From CAZXVU01 sp964644465 (lineage in GTDB: Bacteria > Chlamydiota > Chlamydiia > Chlamydiales > SM23-39), in contig CAZXVU010000011.1 in the NCBI GenBank assembly GCA_964644465.1, positions 1-32,771 of the forward strand: a stretch of DNA of 32,771 nucleotides. The letters are read 5' to 3'. The number at the start of each line of letters is the position of its first letter. Positions within the stretch are counted from its first letter, which is position 1. The translations under genes were made by a program, and so were the position numbers. A model generated the notes under the pieces. That model was not told the origin of the DNA and ran no database searches. It saw nothing but the letters and a program-made list of their open reading frames with translations. Of the stretch, positions 1 to 6,821 are shown piece by piece.

Positions 1-351
1 CGCCTGCCGAACCAAATCTCCGACGAAGTGAAGCAAGATCGCTTTGAGCGCCTTGCCGCAGCCCAGCAAAAAATGGCTCGCAAACAGGGAAAAAAAATGG
101 TTGGCCGGACACTTAAGGCAGTTGTTGAAGGATTCCATCCGGAATCGCAGATGCTCCTCCGCGCCCGCTACAGCGGACAATGTCCGGAGATCGATGGCCA
201 GATCATCATCAATGATGGCCGCAAGGTAACTGGATTCGGCAAACTCTATGAAGTAGAGATCACCCAAGCCGCTGATTACGACCTCATTGGCCGCGTCCTC
301 GGTCCTGTTGGTGAATCTAAATCAGGAGTGCGCAAATTAGCATTAGTCTAA
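1..351 (+). CDS. rimO: RimO, ribosomal protein S12 methylthiotransferase (3' part)
   Basis: Only the last 116 codons lie in the window; the frame is open through base 1. The visible part is the linker plus C-terminal TRAM domain: it starts RLPNQISDEVKQDRFERL, typical of the end of the radical-SAM core in RimO, and ends with a beta-rich stretch containing CPEIDGQIII and ADYDLIGRVLG. In the family, RimO adds a methylthio group to an aspartate of ribosomal protein S12 using two 4Fe-4S clusters; the cluster-binding cysteines are upstream of the window. The related MiaB has a different linker, so RimO is preferred. The stop at 349-351 lies inside the reading frame of the downstream rRNA methyltransferase, so the two genes overlap and are probably cotranscribed. 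Confidence 0.88.
   Translation, partial: RLPNQISDEVKQDRFERLAAAQQKMARKQGKKMVGRTLKAVVEGFHPESQMLLRARYSGQCPEIDGQIIINDGRKVTGFGKLYEVEITQAADYDLIGRVLGPVGESKSGVRKLALV
324..328 (+). promoter_or_regulatory. Shine-Dalgarno site that points to an ATT start
   Basis: AGGAG lies inside the end of rimO, seven bases before an ATT codon at 336 that opens the methyltransferase frame. There is no ATG, GTG, TTG or CTG in that frame between the stop at 318-320 and the GTG at 450. Confidence 0.5.
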
Positions 352-1499
352 AGCCCGGCAAAGAAAAGCCGATCAAGCAGCGCCACCATTGGATTTATTC
401 AGGTGCAGTTGCCACTCTTCCCAAGCTCGACGACGGCGAACCTGTTGAAGTGCTCTCCTCTTCCGGTGAAAAGCTGGGGATCGCTACCCTCAATCGCGGA
501 CGCTCCATCATTGGTCATATGCTTGCTTTTGGCAATGAGACGCTCGAAGACGCTCTCAAAAAACGGATCGCTGATGCCATAGACCTTCGCCGCCGCTGGT
601 TCAATCCAAGCATTACGAATGCGATACGGCTCATCAATGCGGAAGGGGATGGGATTCCAGGACTCGTTGTCGATGCCTATAAAGACGTTCTTGTTCTGCA
701 AATTTCCAATCCGGGGATCGAAAGACTGAAATCGTTGATTGTTTCTACTTTTATCGAACTCTTCAAACCCCGCGCGATCCTAGAAAAATCAACCTCTTTT
801 CTCAGAAAAAAAGAAGGTCTTCAAGATTCCCGCAGCCAACTCTATGGCGAACCCATTCAAGAAATCGAAGTGGTGGAGAATGGCCTCCATTACTCGGTCG
901 ATCTCTTAGAAGGACAAAAGACAGGACTGTTCCTGGACCAGAGGGAAATGCGTACCGTCGTTAGAGAACTGTCTGCTAATAAACGGGTCTTAAATTGCTT
1001 TGCCTATACAGGCGGATTTTCTGTGGCAGCTCTCGCTGGCGGCGCATCTCATGTAGATAGCGTGGAAATCAGCGCCAAATGCCAACCCCGTCTCGAGAAA
1101 AATCTCTCTATCAACAACCTGGCCCTTGAAAAGCACACGTTTATTCAAGCCGATGTCTTTGATTATCTCAAAACTTCTGAATGGAACTACGATCTTGTCA
1201 TTCTCGATCCTCCTGCCTTTGTCAAAAAGCGGGAAGACATCGCAAAAGCCTTCCGCGCCTATAAAGACATGAACCGAGTGGCTATTGAGAAAATGCCTTC
1301 AGGCAGTCTCCTCCTTACTTGCTCTTGTTCCTATCACGTTGAAGAGAGTCTCTTTCAGAACATTCTTTTCAGAGCAGCCCATGAGGCCAACCGCTCAGTG
1401 CGCATCCTCTCTAAACATTGCGGCGCGCACGACCATCCGATCTCAATCTTTCATCCCGAAAGCGCTTACCTGAAAAGCTTTCTCCTTTATATTTCTTAA
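336..1499 (+). CDS. rlmI: RlmI-type 23S rRNA (cytosine-C5) methyltransferase
   Basis: Predicted SAM-dependent rRNA methyltransferase of the RlmI/COG1092 family, which in E. coli makes m5C1962 in 23S rRNA. From the proposed ATT start the protein is 387 aa, close to the usual ~390. Residues ~5-75 are a PUA domain (LKPGKEKPI, then HHWIYSGAV). The Rossmann methyltransferase domain follows: NCFAYTGGF (~220, SAM loop), LDPPAF (~291) and LLTCSCSYH (~329, with the candidate catalytic cysteines). A GTG at 450 gives a 349-aa protein that lacks the first half of the PUA domain, so it is unlikely to be the true start. The gene overlaps the end of rimO. A degraded copy of its 3' end lies at 2990-3160. The family call is firm; the exact target base is inferred from homologues. 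Confidence 0.85.
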   Translation: MSISLKPGKEKPIKQRHHWIYSGAVATLPKLDDGEPVEVLSSSGEKLGIATLNRGRSIIGHMLAFGNETLEDALKKRIADAIDLRRRWFNPSITNAIRLINAEGDGIPGLVVDAYKDVLVLQISNPGIERLKSLIVSTFIELFKPRAILEKSTSFLRKKEGLQDSRSQLYGEPIQEIEVVENGLHYSVDLLEGQKTGLFLDQREMRTVVRELSANKRVLNCFAYTGGFSVAALAGGASHVDSVEISAKCQPRLEKNLSINNLALEKHTFIQADVFDYLKTSEWNYDLVILDPPAFVKKREDIAKAFRAYKDMNRVAIEKMPSGSLLLTCSCSYHVEESLFQNILFRAAHEANRSVRILSKHCGAHDHPISIFHPESAYLKSFLLYIS

Positions 1500-1515
1500 C
1501 TCTCATTCCCCAAAA

Positions 1516-1548
1516 GCGTCTTTATTAAAAATTAATAAAAGGACGTTT
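1516..1548 (+). terminator. possible weak terminator after rlmI
   Basis: An imperfect AT-rich hairpin: GCGTC-TTTATTA pairs with TAATAAA-GGACGT, with small bulges, and is followed by GTTT. It lies between the rlmI stop and the promoter of the paralogue array. The U-tract is short, so termination is uncertain. Confidence 0.3.
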
Positions 1549-1555
1549 ACGTTTC

Positions 1556-1584
1556 TTGACTTTATTGTATTTTCTGTTTAAGAT
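1556..1584 (+). promoter_or_regulatory. sigma70-type promoter of the paralogue array
   Basis: TTGACT (1556-1561), a 17-base spacer, then TAAGAT (1579-1584). It matches the main housekeeping sigma consensus at 5/6 and 4/6 positions. It stands about 34 bases before the first ATG at 1618, in an AT-rich stretch. The -35 element and following bases are repeated upstream of the fourth paralogue. Confidence 0.55.
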
Positions 1585-1617
1585 ATTATTAATATAATTT
1601 AAAAAAGGACATTTTTA

Positions 1618-2055
1618 ATGGCATTAGTAGTTTCAGCTGAAACAGCACGAGCTCAAATCATATCCCTTGCACAACAAGCAGAAGCCTCTGGTGAGGATTT
1701 TATGACTTTTGTGGCAGCAAAACCTCCTACTTCTCTCTCCATGGATCATAGAAAGGTGAGGATCGAAGAGATCACAACAAACTTTAGGGCATTGATCCGT
1801 TCTTTCGCTCGATTCTCAAAGGAATTTGATGCTATTAAGAGTGCGCATCAGCATTTACCTGAATGGAATGGAAATAATCAGGGGAGATTTACGGATCGAA
1901 ACGCTCTCTCCTCATTATTTAGTGTGAAGGTAGAACGAGTCGATAAAGTTCTCTATGAGATGACTGGGATCGTCACAAAGGCCGACGAAGAATTTAATAG
2001 AGCTTGGCCGCATGACAACGTTCCCTTATTCGCTGAACTTGCTCCTTCTTTCTAA
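1618..2055 (+). CDS. unknown protein, tandem paralogue 1 of 4
   Basis: A 145-aa protein that I do not recognise. It opens with MALVVSAETARAQI, which all four array members share almost exactly. A mostly helical, charged middle follows, then the motif AHQHLPEWNGNNQG (~80-93), and an end of the form PHDNVPLFAELAPSF. There is no signal peptide or membrane segment and no cysteine cluster. An AAAAAAGGAC ribosome site precedes the ATG, and a TTGACT/TAAGAT promoter lies upstream. Its stop is 14 bases from the next member's start, so copies 1 to 3 should form one operon. The fixed N-terminus could be a secretion signal (type III signals are N-terminal and often Ser/Thr/Ala-rich); this is inference only. 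Confidence 0.8.
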   Translation: MALVVSAETARAQIISLAQQAEASGEDFMTFVAAKPPTSLSMDHRKVRIEEITTNFRALIRSFARFSKEFDAIKSAHQHLPEWNGNNQGRFTDRNALSSLFSVKVERVDKVLYEMTGIVTKADEEFNRAWPHDNVPLFAELAPSF

Positions 2056-2069
2056 AAAAAGGATTTTTT

Positions 2070-2492
2070 ATGGCATTAGTAGTCTCAGCTGAAACAGCTC
2101 GAGCTCAAATCGCATCCCTTGCACAACAAGCAGAAGGCTGTAAAACGAGTTTTGCGAGATTTGTGGCAGAAAAACCCGCTTCTTCTCTCTCCAGAGGTGA
2201 TAGACTTCAGAGGATCCAAGAGATCCAAGCAAGCTATAGAACATTTGCCACTCCTCTGCTTCAAATCAAAAAGCAATTTAAAACTATTAAGACAGCGCAT
2301 CAGCATTTGCCTGAATGGAACGGAATTGGGGATCGAAACGATCTCTCCACTTTATTTACTGGGAATCTACAACGTGCCTGGAAATGTTTCATTGAGATGA
2401 TGAAGATCAACACAAAGGCCAACGAAGAATTTCGTAAATTTTTGCCGCATGACTTTGCTCCCTTAATCGCTGAATCTGTTCCTTCTTTCTAA
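2070..2492 (+). CDS. unknown protein, tandem paralogue 2 of 4
   Basis: A 140-aa paralogue, function unknown. The N-terminus is MALVVSAETARAQI; the middle has diverged and is more basic (LLQIKKQFKTIKT). AHQHLPEWNG is kept, but the following loop is 4-8 residues shorter than in copies 1 and 3, and the protein ends PHDFAPLIAESVPSF. The junction before it (TTCTTTCTAA, A-run, GGATTTTTT, ATG) is nearly identical to the one after it, as expected for unequal crossing-over between tandem units. It is about equally distant from copies 1 and 3, whereas 1 and 3 are closer to each other. Confidence 0.8.
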   Translation: MALVVSAETARAQIASLAQQAEGCKTSFARFVAEKPASSLSRGDRLQRIQEIQASYRTFATPLLQIKKQFKTIKTAHQHLPEWNGIGDRNDLSTLFTGNLQRAWKCFIEMMKINTKANEEFRKFLPHDFAPLIAESVPSF

Positions 2493-2506
2493 AAAAAGGA
2501 TTTTTT

Positions 2507-2950
2507 ATGGCATTAGTAGTCTCAGCTGAAACAGCACGAGCTCAAATCATATCCCTTGTACAACAAGCAGAAGCCTATAAAGCAGATTTTCTGACTTTTG
2601 TGGCAGCAGAACCTCCTACTTCTCTCTCCAGGGATGATAGAATGGTGAGGATCGGAAAGATCATAGCAAAATTTCAGGCATCGACCCGTTCTTTCGCTCA
2701 ACTCTCAAGGGAATTTGATGCTATTAGGATAGCTCATCAGCATTTGCCTGCATGGAAAGGAAATAATCAGGGGAGTTTTAAGTACACGGATCGAAACGCT
2801 CTCTCCACTATATTTACTACGAATCGAACACGAGTCAAGGAATTTCTCTTTGAGATGAGTAAGATGAATGTAAAGGCCAACTCAGAATTTACTGCAGATT
2901 TACCGCACGACTACGTTCCCTTATTCACTGACTCTGATCCTTCTTTCTAA
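2507..2950 (+). CDS. unknown protein, tandem paralogue 3 of 4
   Basis: A 147-aa paralogue closest to copy 1. It shares FLTFVAAEPPTSLSRDDR (FMTFVAAKPPTSLSMDHR in copy 1), the AHQHLPAWKGNNQG motif and the ending PHDYVPLFTDSDPSF. It is the last member of the uninterrupted run and is followed by a GC-rich hairpin (2959-2979) and the pseudogene fragment of rlmI. Function unknown. Its ribosome site AAAAAAAGGA is shared with copy 2. Confidence 0.8.
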   Translation: MALVVSAETARAQIISLVQQAEAYKADFLTFVAAEPPTSLSRDDRMVRIGKIIAKFQASTRSFAQLSREFDAIRIAHQHLPAWKGNNQGSFKYTDRNALSTIFTTNRTRVKEFLFEMSKMNVKANSEFTADLPHDYVPLFTDSDPSF

Positions 2951-2958
2951 AGAAAATC

Positions 2959-2979
2959 GGGCCCGCGGAGAGCGGGCCC
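2959..2979 (-). terminator. GC-rich hairpin, relic copy of the outer-membrane gene terminator
   Basis: A perfect 8-bp stem (GGGCCCGC/GCGGGCCC) with loop GGAGA. The hairpin is identical to the one at 3690-3710. Its U-run (GATTTTC) is on the minus strand, yet no minus-strand gene ends here. The best explanation is a duplicated leftover of the terminator at 3690. It may still end plus-strand transcription of copies 1-3. Confidence 0.6.
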
Positions 2980-2989
2980 TAAGAAGGAG

Positions 2990-3160
2990 AGGCAGTCTCC
3001 TCCTTACTTGCTTTTGTTCCTATCATGTTGAAGAGCAGCCCATGAAGCCAACCGCTCAGTGCGCATCCTCTCCAAACATTACGGGGCACACGATCATCCG
3101 ATCTCCATCTTCCATCCCGAAAGCGCTTATCTCAAAAGCTTTCTGTTATATATTTCTTGA
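2990..3160 (+). pseudogene. decayed 3' fragment of rlmI at a duplication joint
   Basis: This matches the 3' end of rlmI (1301-1499) almost base for base: AGGCAGTCTCCTCCTTACTT at the left, then the stretch encoding the C-terminus. About 26 bases (1347-1373 in the intact gene) are missing, which breaks the frame. Immediately left, 2983-3000 matches the interior of the outer-membrane gene (3931-3948) at 17 of 18 bases. The crossover sits in the 11-base sequence AGG(C/G)AGTCTCC present in both parents. At the right end, the rlmI tail runs straight into a copy of the TTGACT promoter region. It is clearly non-coding. Confidence 0.88.
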
Positions 3161-3183
3161 CTCTATTTTCTGATCTCTAAAAA
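3157..3183 (+). promoter_or_regulatory. possible promoter of paralogue 4
   Basis: TTGACT (3157-3162) and the following CTATTTTCTG correspond to the promoter before copy 1. The matching -10 is degraded: the best candidate is TAAAAA (3178-3183) with a 15-base spacer. Activity is doubtful. Confidence 0.3.
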
Positions 3184-3217
3184 ATGTCCTTTCCAAAATT
3201 TTACAAGAGGATGTTTT

Positions 3218-3652
3218 ATGGCATTGGTAGTCTCAGCTGAAACAGCACGAACTCAAATCAACACAGTCGTATTTCAGGCGGAAACCTGTAAAGCAAATTT
3301 CAAGAAATTTTTGGAGATAACTTCTCTTTCCATAGACATTGATTCAAATGAAAAGCTCAGACAAATTGAAGACTGCTATTCAAAAAGCCTCCGTTCTTGC
3401 CTTGAATTCTTAAAGCAGCTTGGATCTATCAAGGATGCCCATCAGCATCTTCCTGAATGGAAGGGAAAAAACGGGAAGGTGAAATTAGGACAGCCGAAAG
3501 AAGATAATCCCGCAAATTTATATACGACGATACAGGGTCGAATCAATACGATCACTCAGGAAATAGTGAGTATACACAGAACTGCTGTAACAAAATTGGG
3601 TGGTCAAGTTCGTCCGAATGATGCTCTTTTCATAGAATCTGCTCCTGCTTAA
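3218..3652 (+). CDS. unknown protein, divergent paralogue 4 of 4
   Basis: A 144-aa paralogue separated from the other three by the rlmI fragment. It is the most divergent copy, with little similarity in residues 20-75, yet it keeps MALVVSAETAR at the start and AHQHLPEWKGKNGK near the middle. The C-terminus lacks the LPHD...PSF ending and closes with FIESAPA. Conservation of the first ~11 residues and of the HQHLP block, against a drifting rest, suggests these two parts carry the function (export signal and core motif). A GAGGA ribosome site stands 6 bases before the ATG. Function unknown. Confidence 0.78.
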   Translation: MALVVSAETARTQINTVVFQAETCKANFKKFLEITSLSIDIDSNEKLRQIEDCYSKSLRSCLEFLKQLGSIKDAHQHLPEWKGKNGKVKLGQPKEDNPANLYTTIQGRINTITQEIVSIHRTAVTKLGGQVRPNDALFIESAPA

Positions 3653-3681
3653 AGCTTCTTCAGTCTGAATATTATCTTTTA

Positions 3682-3710
3682 GAAAAATTGGGCCCGCGGA
3701 GAGCGGGCCC
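3682..3710 (-). terminator. intrinsic terminator of the outer-membrane transporter gene
   Basis: Read on the minus strand, GGGCCCGC/GCGGGCCC (8 bp, 5-base loop) is followed by AATTTTTCT. It lies 11 bases after the stop of the minus-strand gene at 3721. It may also stop plus-strand transcription from paralogue 4. Confidence 0.8.
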
Positions 3711-3720
3711 TAAGAGACTA

Positions 3721-5346
3721 TTAATAACTGAGGATGGCGTTGAAGTGGACGTGAGGTCTACTTGTGTCTTTTTCAACTTTCATCAGCGGGAATCCGACAT
3801 CTAGCCGGCTTGTGAAATAAGAAGAGACCGCATAACGCAATCCAGGCCCGAAGCCGAGCAAAGATTGGCTCATTGGAGCATCTGAAACTTCTTCTCTGAA
3901 CCAAGCATATCCAGTATCGACGAATCCGAGGAAGGAGAGGGAGTCTCCGACTTTCGGCGCCCAAATTCCAATAACGGGGAATGTCTGCGATCTGATTTCG
4001 AGATTGCCGCAAACTGCGTTATCGCCGTTGACAACCCTTTCATCATATCCGCGCACTGTGCTGTAGCCGCCGAGTGCGAATTGTTCTGACGGGATCAAAT
4101 TTGAGAGTGAAAACTGCGCCCTTCCTTGTACAAAGAGGCTCCAAGTATCGCTCAATTTTTCATCAGCAGCGACAACAAAGCGTGAATATAAATAGGTCGG
4201 CGTCGCATCCGCTCTCAAGTTATTGAAATCGGCATCTGTCTGGTGAGGCATCATCCGTCCAGGAGATCCGACGAGATCGACTCCGGCTGAGAGTTTATTG
4301 CCAGGGCGGTTCCGAGAGACGTTTACGCTGCTGGTAAACTGACCGACAAATGCGAGCAGTTTCGCAACAGGAGTTGCATCGTCTTCAAACAGGGTATTCG
4401 TGTTCGTCCCTTTAAAATCAAATCCAGCGTCGAATGTGAGCTGGTCGATCCAAGGATTCGATCCGAACCACTGCGGAATAGAATAGCGGCCACTCGCTTG
4501 AAAGGACTCCCGATGTTTCTGCGGGAAGTTGGCTCGGTGAGGAGCTGTCGCAGTATATGATCCGAAAATTTTGACGGTATTGCGCCATGGGAGAGGTGCT
4601 GTATAGTTAAGGGTGTATCCTTGATATTCGTTATAGTGATCAGCCGTTGTCCCTTGGAAGTTCAGCGTATGGTCGGTAAAGATGAAATCGTTCACTTCCA
4701 TTTTGCCGAAAATACGGATGGGACCGATGGGATTGGTACCGGTATTGTCCACTCCCGAGGATATTTTCCAGCTTTTTTTATCGGATACGACTAGATCGAC
4801 ATTCGTCACGCCGGGTCTTTCGCCGGGCTGATAGTCGACTTTCACAGAGCGGAATGGATTCGTATTGATCCAACCCAGATCTTGGGCCATTGTTTTTTCA
4901 TTGATCGGATCACTGATAGAGAGGCGGACCCATTTCGTAAGCGTCTCTGTCTCGGTGTATTGATTGTTCTTTATGTTCAACTCACCGATCCGTTCTGGCG
5001 TTACAACGAGCTGCACAACCCCTTCAGAGGTGTTTTGTTCTGGCATCGTCACTGCGACCCTTAGATCTTCGCTTTCGCGAAAATGGACTGCGATCGCTTC
5101 GCAAAGCGTCTTTGCCCCGTCGGCAGTCATTGGGAGAGAGGAGAGAAAAGGGGTCAATTCACTTGCAAGTCCAGGGTTGTCGATCCCATCGAACCGGATT
5201 CCTTCGACTTGGTCGAGACCGTCGTCTCTGACTTTCGATGAATGGTCGACAAGGAGGACTCCTTTGATTTTAGGAGTGGATTGTACAGTGTCTGCGGCAA
5301 AGCCGAGGGTTCCTAATAGAGAGAATAGAATACTTATTTTCTGCAT
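3721..5346 (-). CDS. Omp85/TpsB-family outer-membrane transporter (ShlB/FhaC-like)
   Basis: Predicted outer-membrane beta-barrel that exports a partner protein or inserts outer-membrane proteins. The 541-aa form begins with a signal peptide (MQKISILFSLLGTLGFA, cleavage near ADTVQ). It continues with POTRA-like segments (~30-200, e.g. VVQLVVTPERIGELNIKNN) and then a barrel with alternating hydrophobic strands. The barrel carries the family hallmark loop as FALGGYSTVRGYDER; the VRGY motif plugs the pore in FhaC. It ends in a strand closing with Tyr. A longer frame to 5460 would place 38 charged residues before the signal peptide, so ATG 5346 is chosen; GGAG precedes it. No TpsA-type partner is visible nearby. 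Whether it acts as TpsB or in a general Omp85 role is open. Confidence 0.75.
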   Translation of the reverse strand: MQKISILFSLLGTLGFAADTVQSTPKIKGVLLVDHSSKVRDDGLDQVEGIRFDGIDNPGLASELTPFLSSLPMTADGAKTLCEAIAVHFRESEDLRVAVTMPEQNTSEGVVQLVVTPERIGELNIKNNQYTETETLTKWVRLSISDPINEKTMAQDLGWINTNPFRSVKVDYQPGERPGVTNVDLVVSDKKSWKISSGVDNTGTNPIGPIRIFGKMEVNDFIFTDHTLNFQGTTADHYNEYQGYTLNYTAPLPWRNTVKIFGSYTATAPHRANFPQKHRESFQASGRYSIPQWFGSNPWIDQLTFDAGFDFKGTNTNTLFEDDATPVAKLLAFVGQFTSSVNVSRNRPGNKLSAGVDLVGSPGRMMPHQTDADFNNLRADATPTYLYSRFVVAADEKLSDTWSLFVQGRAQFSLSNLIPSEQFALGGYSTVRGYDERVVNGDNAVCGNLEIRSQTFPVIGIWAPKVGDSLSFLGFVDTGYAWFREEVSDAPMSQSLLGFGPGLRYAVSSYFTSRLDVGFPLMKVEKDTSRPHVHFNAILSY

Positions 5347-5376
5347 ATGGCTCCGAAAGCGTTTAAAAGGGAAGAG

Positions 5377-5382
5377 AGTATA
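5377..5382 (-). promoter_or_regulatory. possible -10 element in the divergent intergenic region
   Basis: TATACT on the minus strand, 31 bases before the outer-membrane gene start. No convincing -35 lies 16-18 bases upstream (TTGCAA is 21 away). The 106-base spacer 5347-5452 must hold both divergent promoters; I cannot place the plus-strand one. Confidence 0.25.
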
Positions 5383-5452
5383 CAGAAAGTTCTTTTTTCT
5401 TGCTTGCAAAGAAAAAATTTTGTTCACTCGAGTACTACGTAATGGGGTATCG

Positions 5453-6781
5453 ATGCGCAAGAAATTTACTAATTATTCTCTGTTTGTTTCATCAATAGCT
5501 GCTTTAGGAGGGTTGTTGTTTGGATACAATACGAGCGTAATCTCGGGAGCTTTGCTATTTATCGCTAAAGATTTTCATCTGACGATCTTTCAGCAAGAGC
5601 TGATTGTCAGCACCCTTCTCATAGGGGCCCTGATCGGTGCATTTCTTGGCGGTTTCATCGCAGACCAGTTTGGACGCAAAAAAACGTTGTTCTTTACTCT
5701 CTTTTTATTTTTGATCGGGATTCTTTGTCTAACGATCGCTGGTAGTTTCCATATGCTTTTGACCGGGCGGTTTATTGTCGGTCTTGGGATCGGAATCGCA
5801 TCTTTGGCGGTCCCACTTTACATCGCGGAAGTGTCGCCGCCGGAGAGCCGAGGGGCGCTTGTTTCGCTGAACCAATTGGCCATTACAATCGGCATCCTGC
5901 TCGCCTACATTGTTTCCTATGCATATTCTGATCTGAAGGAGTGGAGGCAGATGTTTGCCTTTGCATTTTTCCCGGTTGTTATCCAGTTTGTCGGGCTGTT
6001 CTTTATTCCAGAGACTCCCTCTTGGCTGATCAGCCGGAATCGAAAAGAAGCTGCGGAAAAAGTACTCCATAAACTCTTCTTAGCCCATCCAAATACACAG
6101 TTAGCTCCTGTAGAAAAATCCGAAGACGTCCCTACATCTAAAAGTTGGAAAGAACTCTTCAACCCTCTTTACCGAAGGGCCTTTCTTATTGGCGTTGGGA
6201 TTAGCGTATTTCAGCAGATCACAGGGATCAACACAGTCATTTATTACGCCCCGCAGATTTTCCAGAAGGCAGGTTTAGCTACGGCCCAATCGGCCATTTT
6301 TGCCACCATGCTTGTAGGAATCGTGAATGTCGCAATGACCATCATTGCTCTTTGGCTGATCGACCGACTTGGAAGACGACCCCTGTTGATCGGAGGGCTG
6401 ATCGGCATGGCCGCATCTTTAGCTATTCTGGGTTTCTCTTTCTTTGGCGGAGGAAATGTTGGATTGACGGCGATCGGCGGAGTGATGATTTATGTCGCCT
6501 TTTTTGCTGTGAGCTTGGGCCCTGTCGCCTGGCTGATCATTTCTGAAGTCTATCCTCTTGGCATACGAGGCAGAGCGATGGGGATTGCCACTTTTGCGAA
6601 CTGGGTCTGCAATTATATCGTTTCATTAACCTTCTTAAGCCTGATCGAGGCTTTTGGAACGGGAATGACTTTCTGGATTTATACGGTGATCTGCATCCTT
6701 GGTTTATGGTTTGTCTATAAACTTGTGCCAGAGACAAAGGGAAAGACCTTCGAACAAATCCAAAACTTCTGGAAGAAATGA
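5453..6781 (+). CDS. MFS sugar:H+ symporter (sugar porter family)
   Basis: A 442-aa inner-membrane transporter with twelve predicted helices. It belongs to the sugar-porter family (XylE/GalP/AraE/GLUT) by GGLLFGYNTSVISGAL in helix 1, GGFIADQFGRKK after helix 2, PETPSWLISRNRKEAAEKVL before the central loop, QQITGINTVIYYAP in helix 7 and the closing VPETKGKTFEQI. It likely imports a hexose or pentose with protons; the exact sugar cannot be read. The open frame extends back to 4964 across the divergent gene, but ATG 5453 begins directly before helix 1 and has GGGG upstream. An FBP aldolase gene follows 40 bases later on the same strand, suggesting joint use in sugar catabolism. Confidence 0.88.
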   Translation: MRKKFTNYSLFVSSIAALGGLLFGYNTSVISGALLFIAKDFHLTIFQQELIVSTLLIGALIGAFLGGFIADQFGRKKTLFFTLFLFLIGILCLTIAGSFHMLLTGRFIVGLGIGIASLAVPLYIAEVSPPESRGALVSLNQLAITIGILLAYIVSYAYSDLKEWRQMFAFAFFPVVIQFVGLFFIPETPSWLISRNRKEAAEKVLHKLFLAHPNTQLAPVEKSEDVPTSKSWKELFNPLYRRAFLIGVGISVFQQITGINTVIYYAPQIFQKAGLATAQSAIFATMLVGIVNVAMTIIALWLIDRLGRRPLLIGGLIGMAASLAILGFSFFGGGNVGLTAIGGVMIYVAFFAVSLGPVAWLIISEVYPLGIRGRAMGIATFANWVCNYIVSLTFLSLIEAFGTGMTFWIYTVICILGLWFVYKLVPETKGKTFEQIQNFWKK

Positions 6782-6821
6782 GCTCTATGGAATATAACGA
6801 ATCCTTTTACGAGGATTTTTT

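Noticed and set aside
2959..2979. Functional terminator dedicated to paralogues 1-3
   Set aside because: Its U-run is on the minus strand and it is identical to the 3690 hairpin; a duplicated relic is the better explanation, though some plus-strand effect is possible.
4964..5452. 163-residue N-terminal extension of the sugar transporter frame
   Set aside because: It is antisense to the outer-membrane gene and precedes helix 1; the ATG at 5453 fits the family length.
5347..5460. 38-residue extension of the outer-membrane transporter
   Set aside because: It would place basic residues before a clean signal peptide; ATG 5346 has its own GGAG site.
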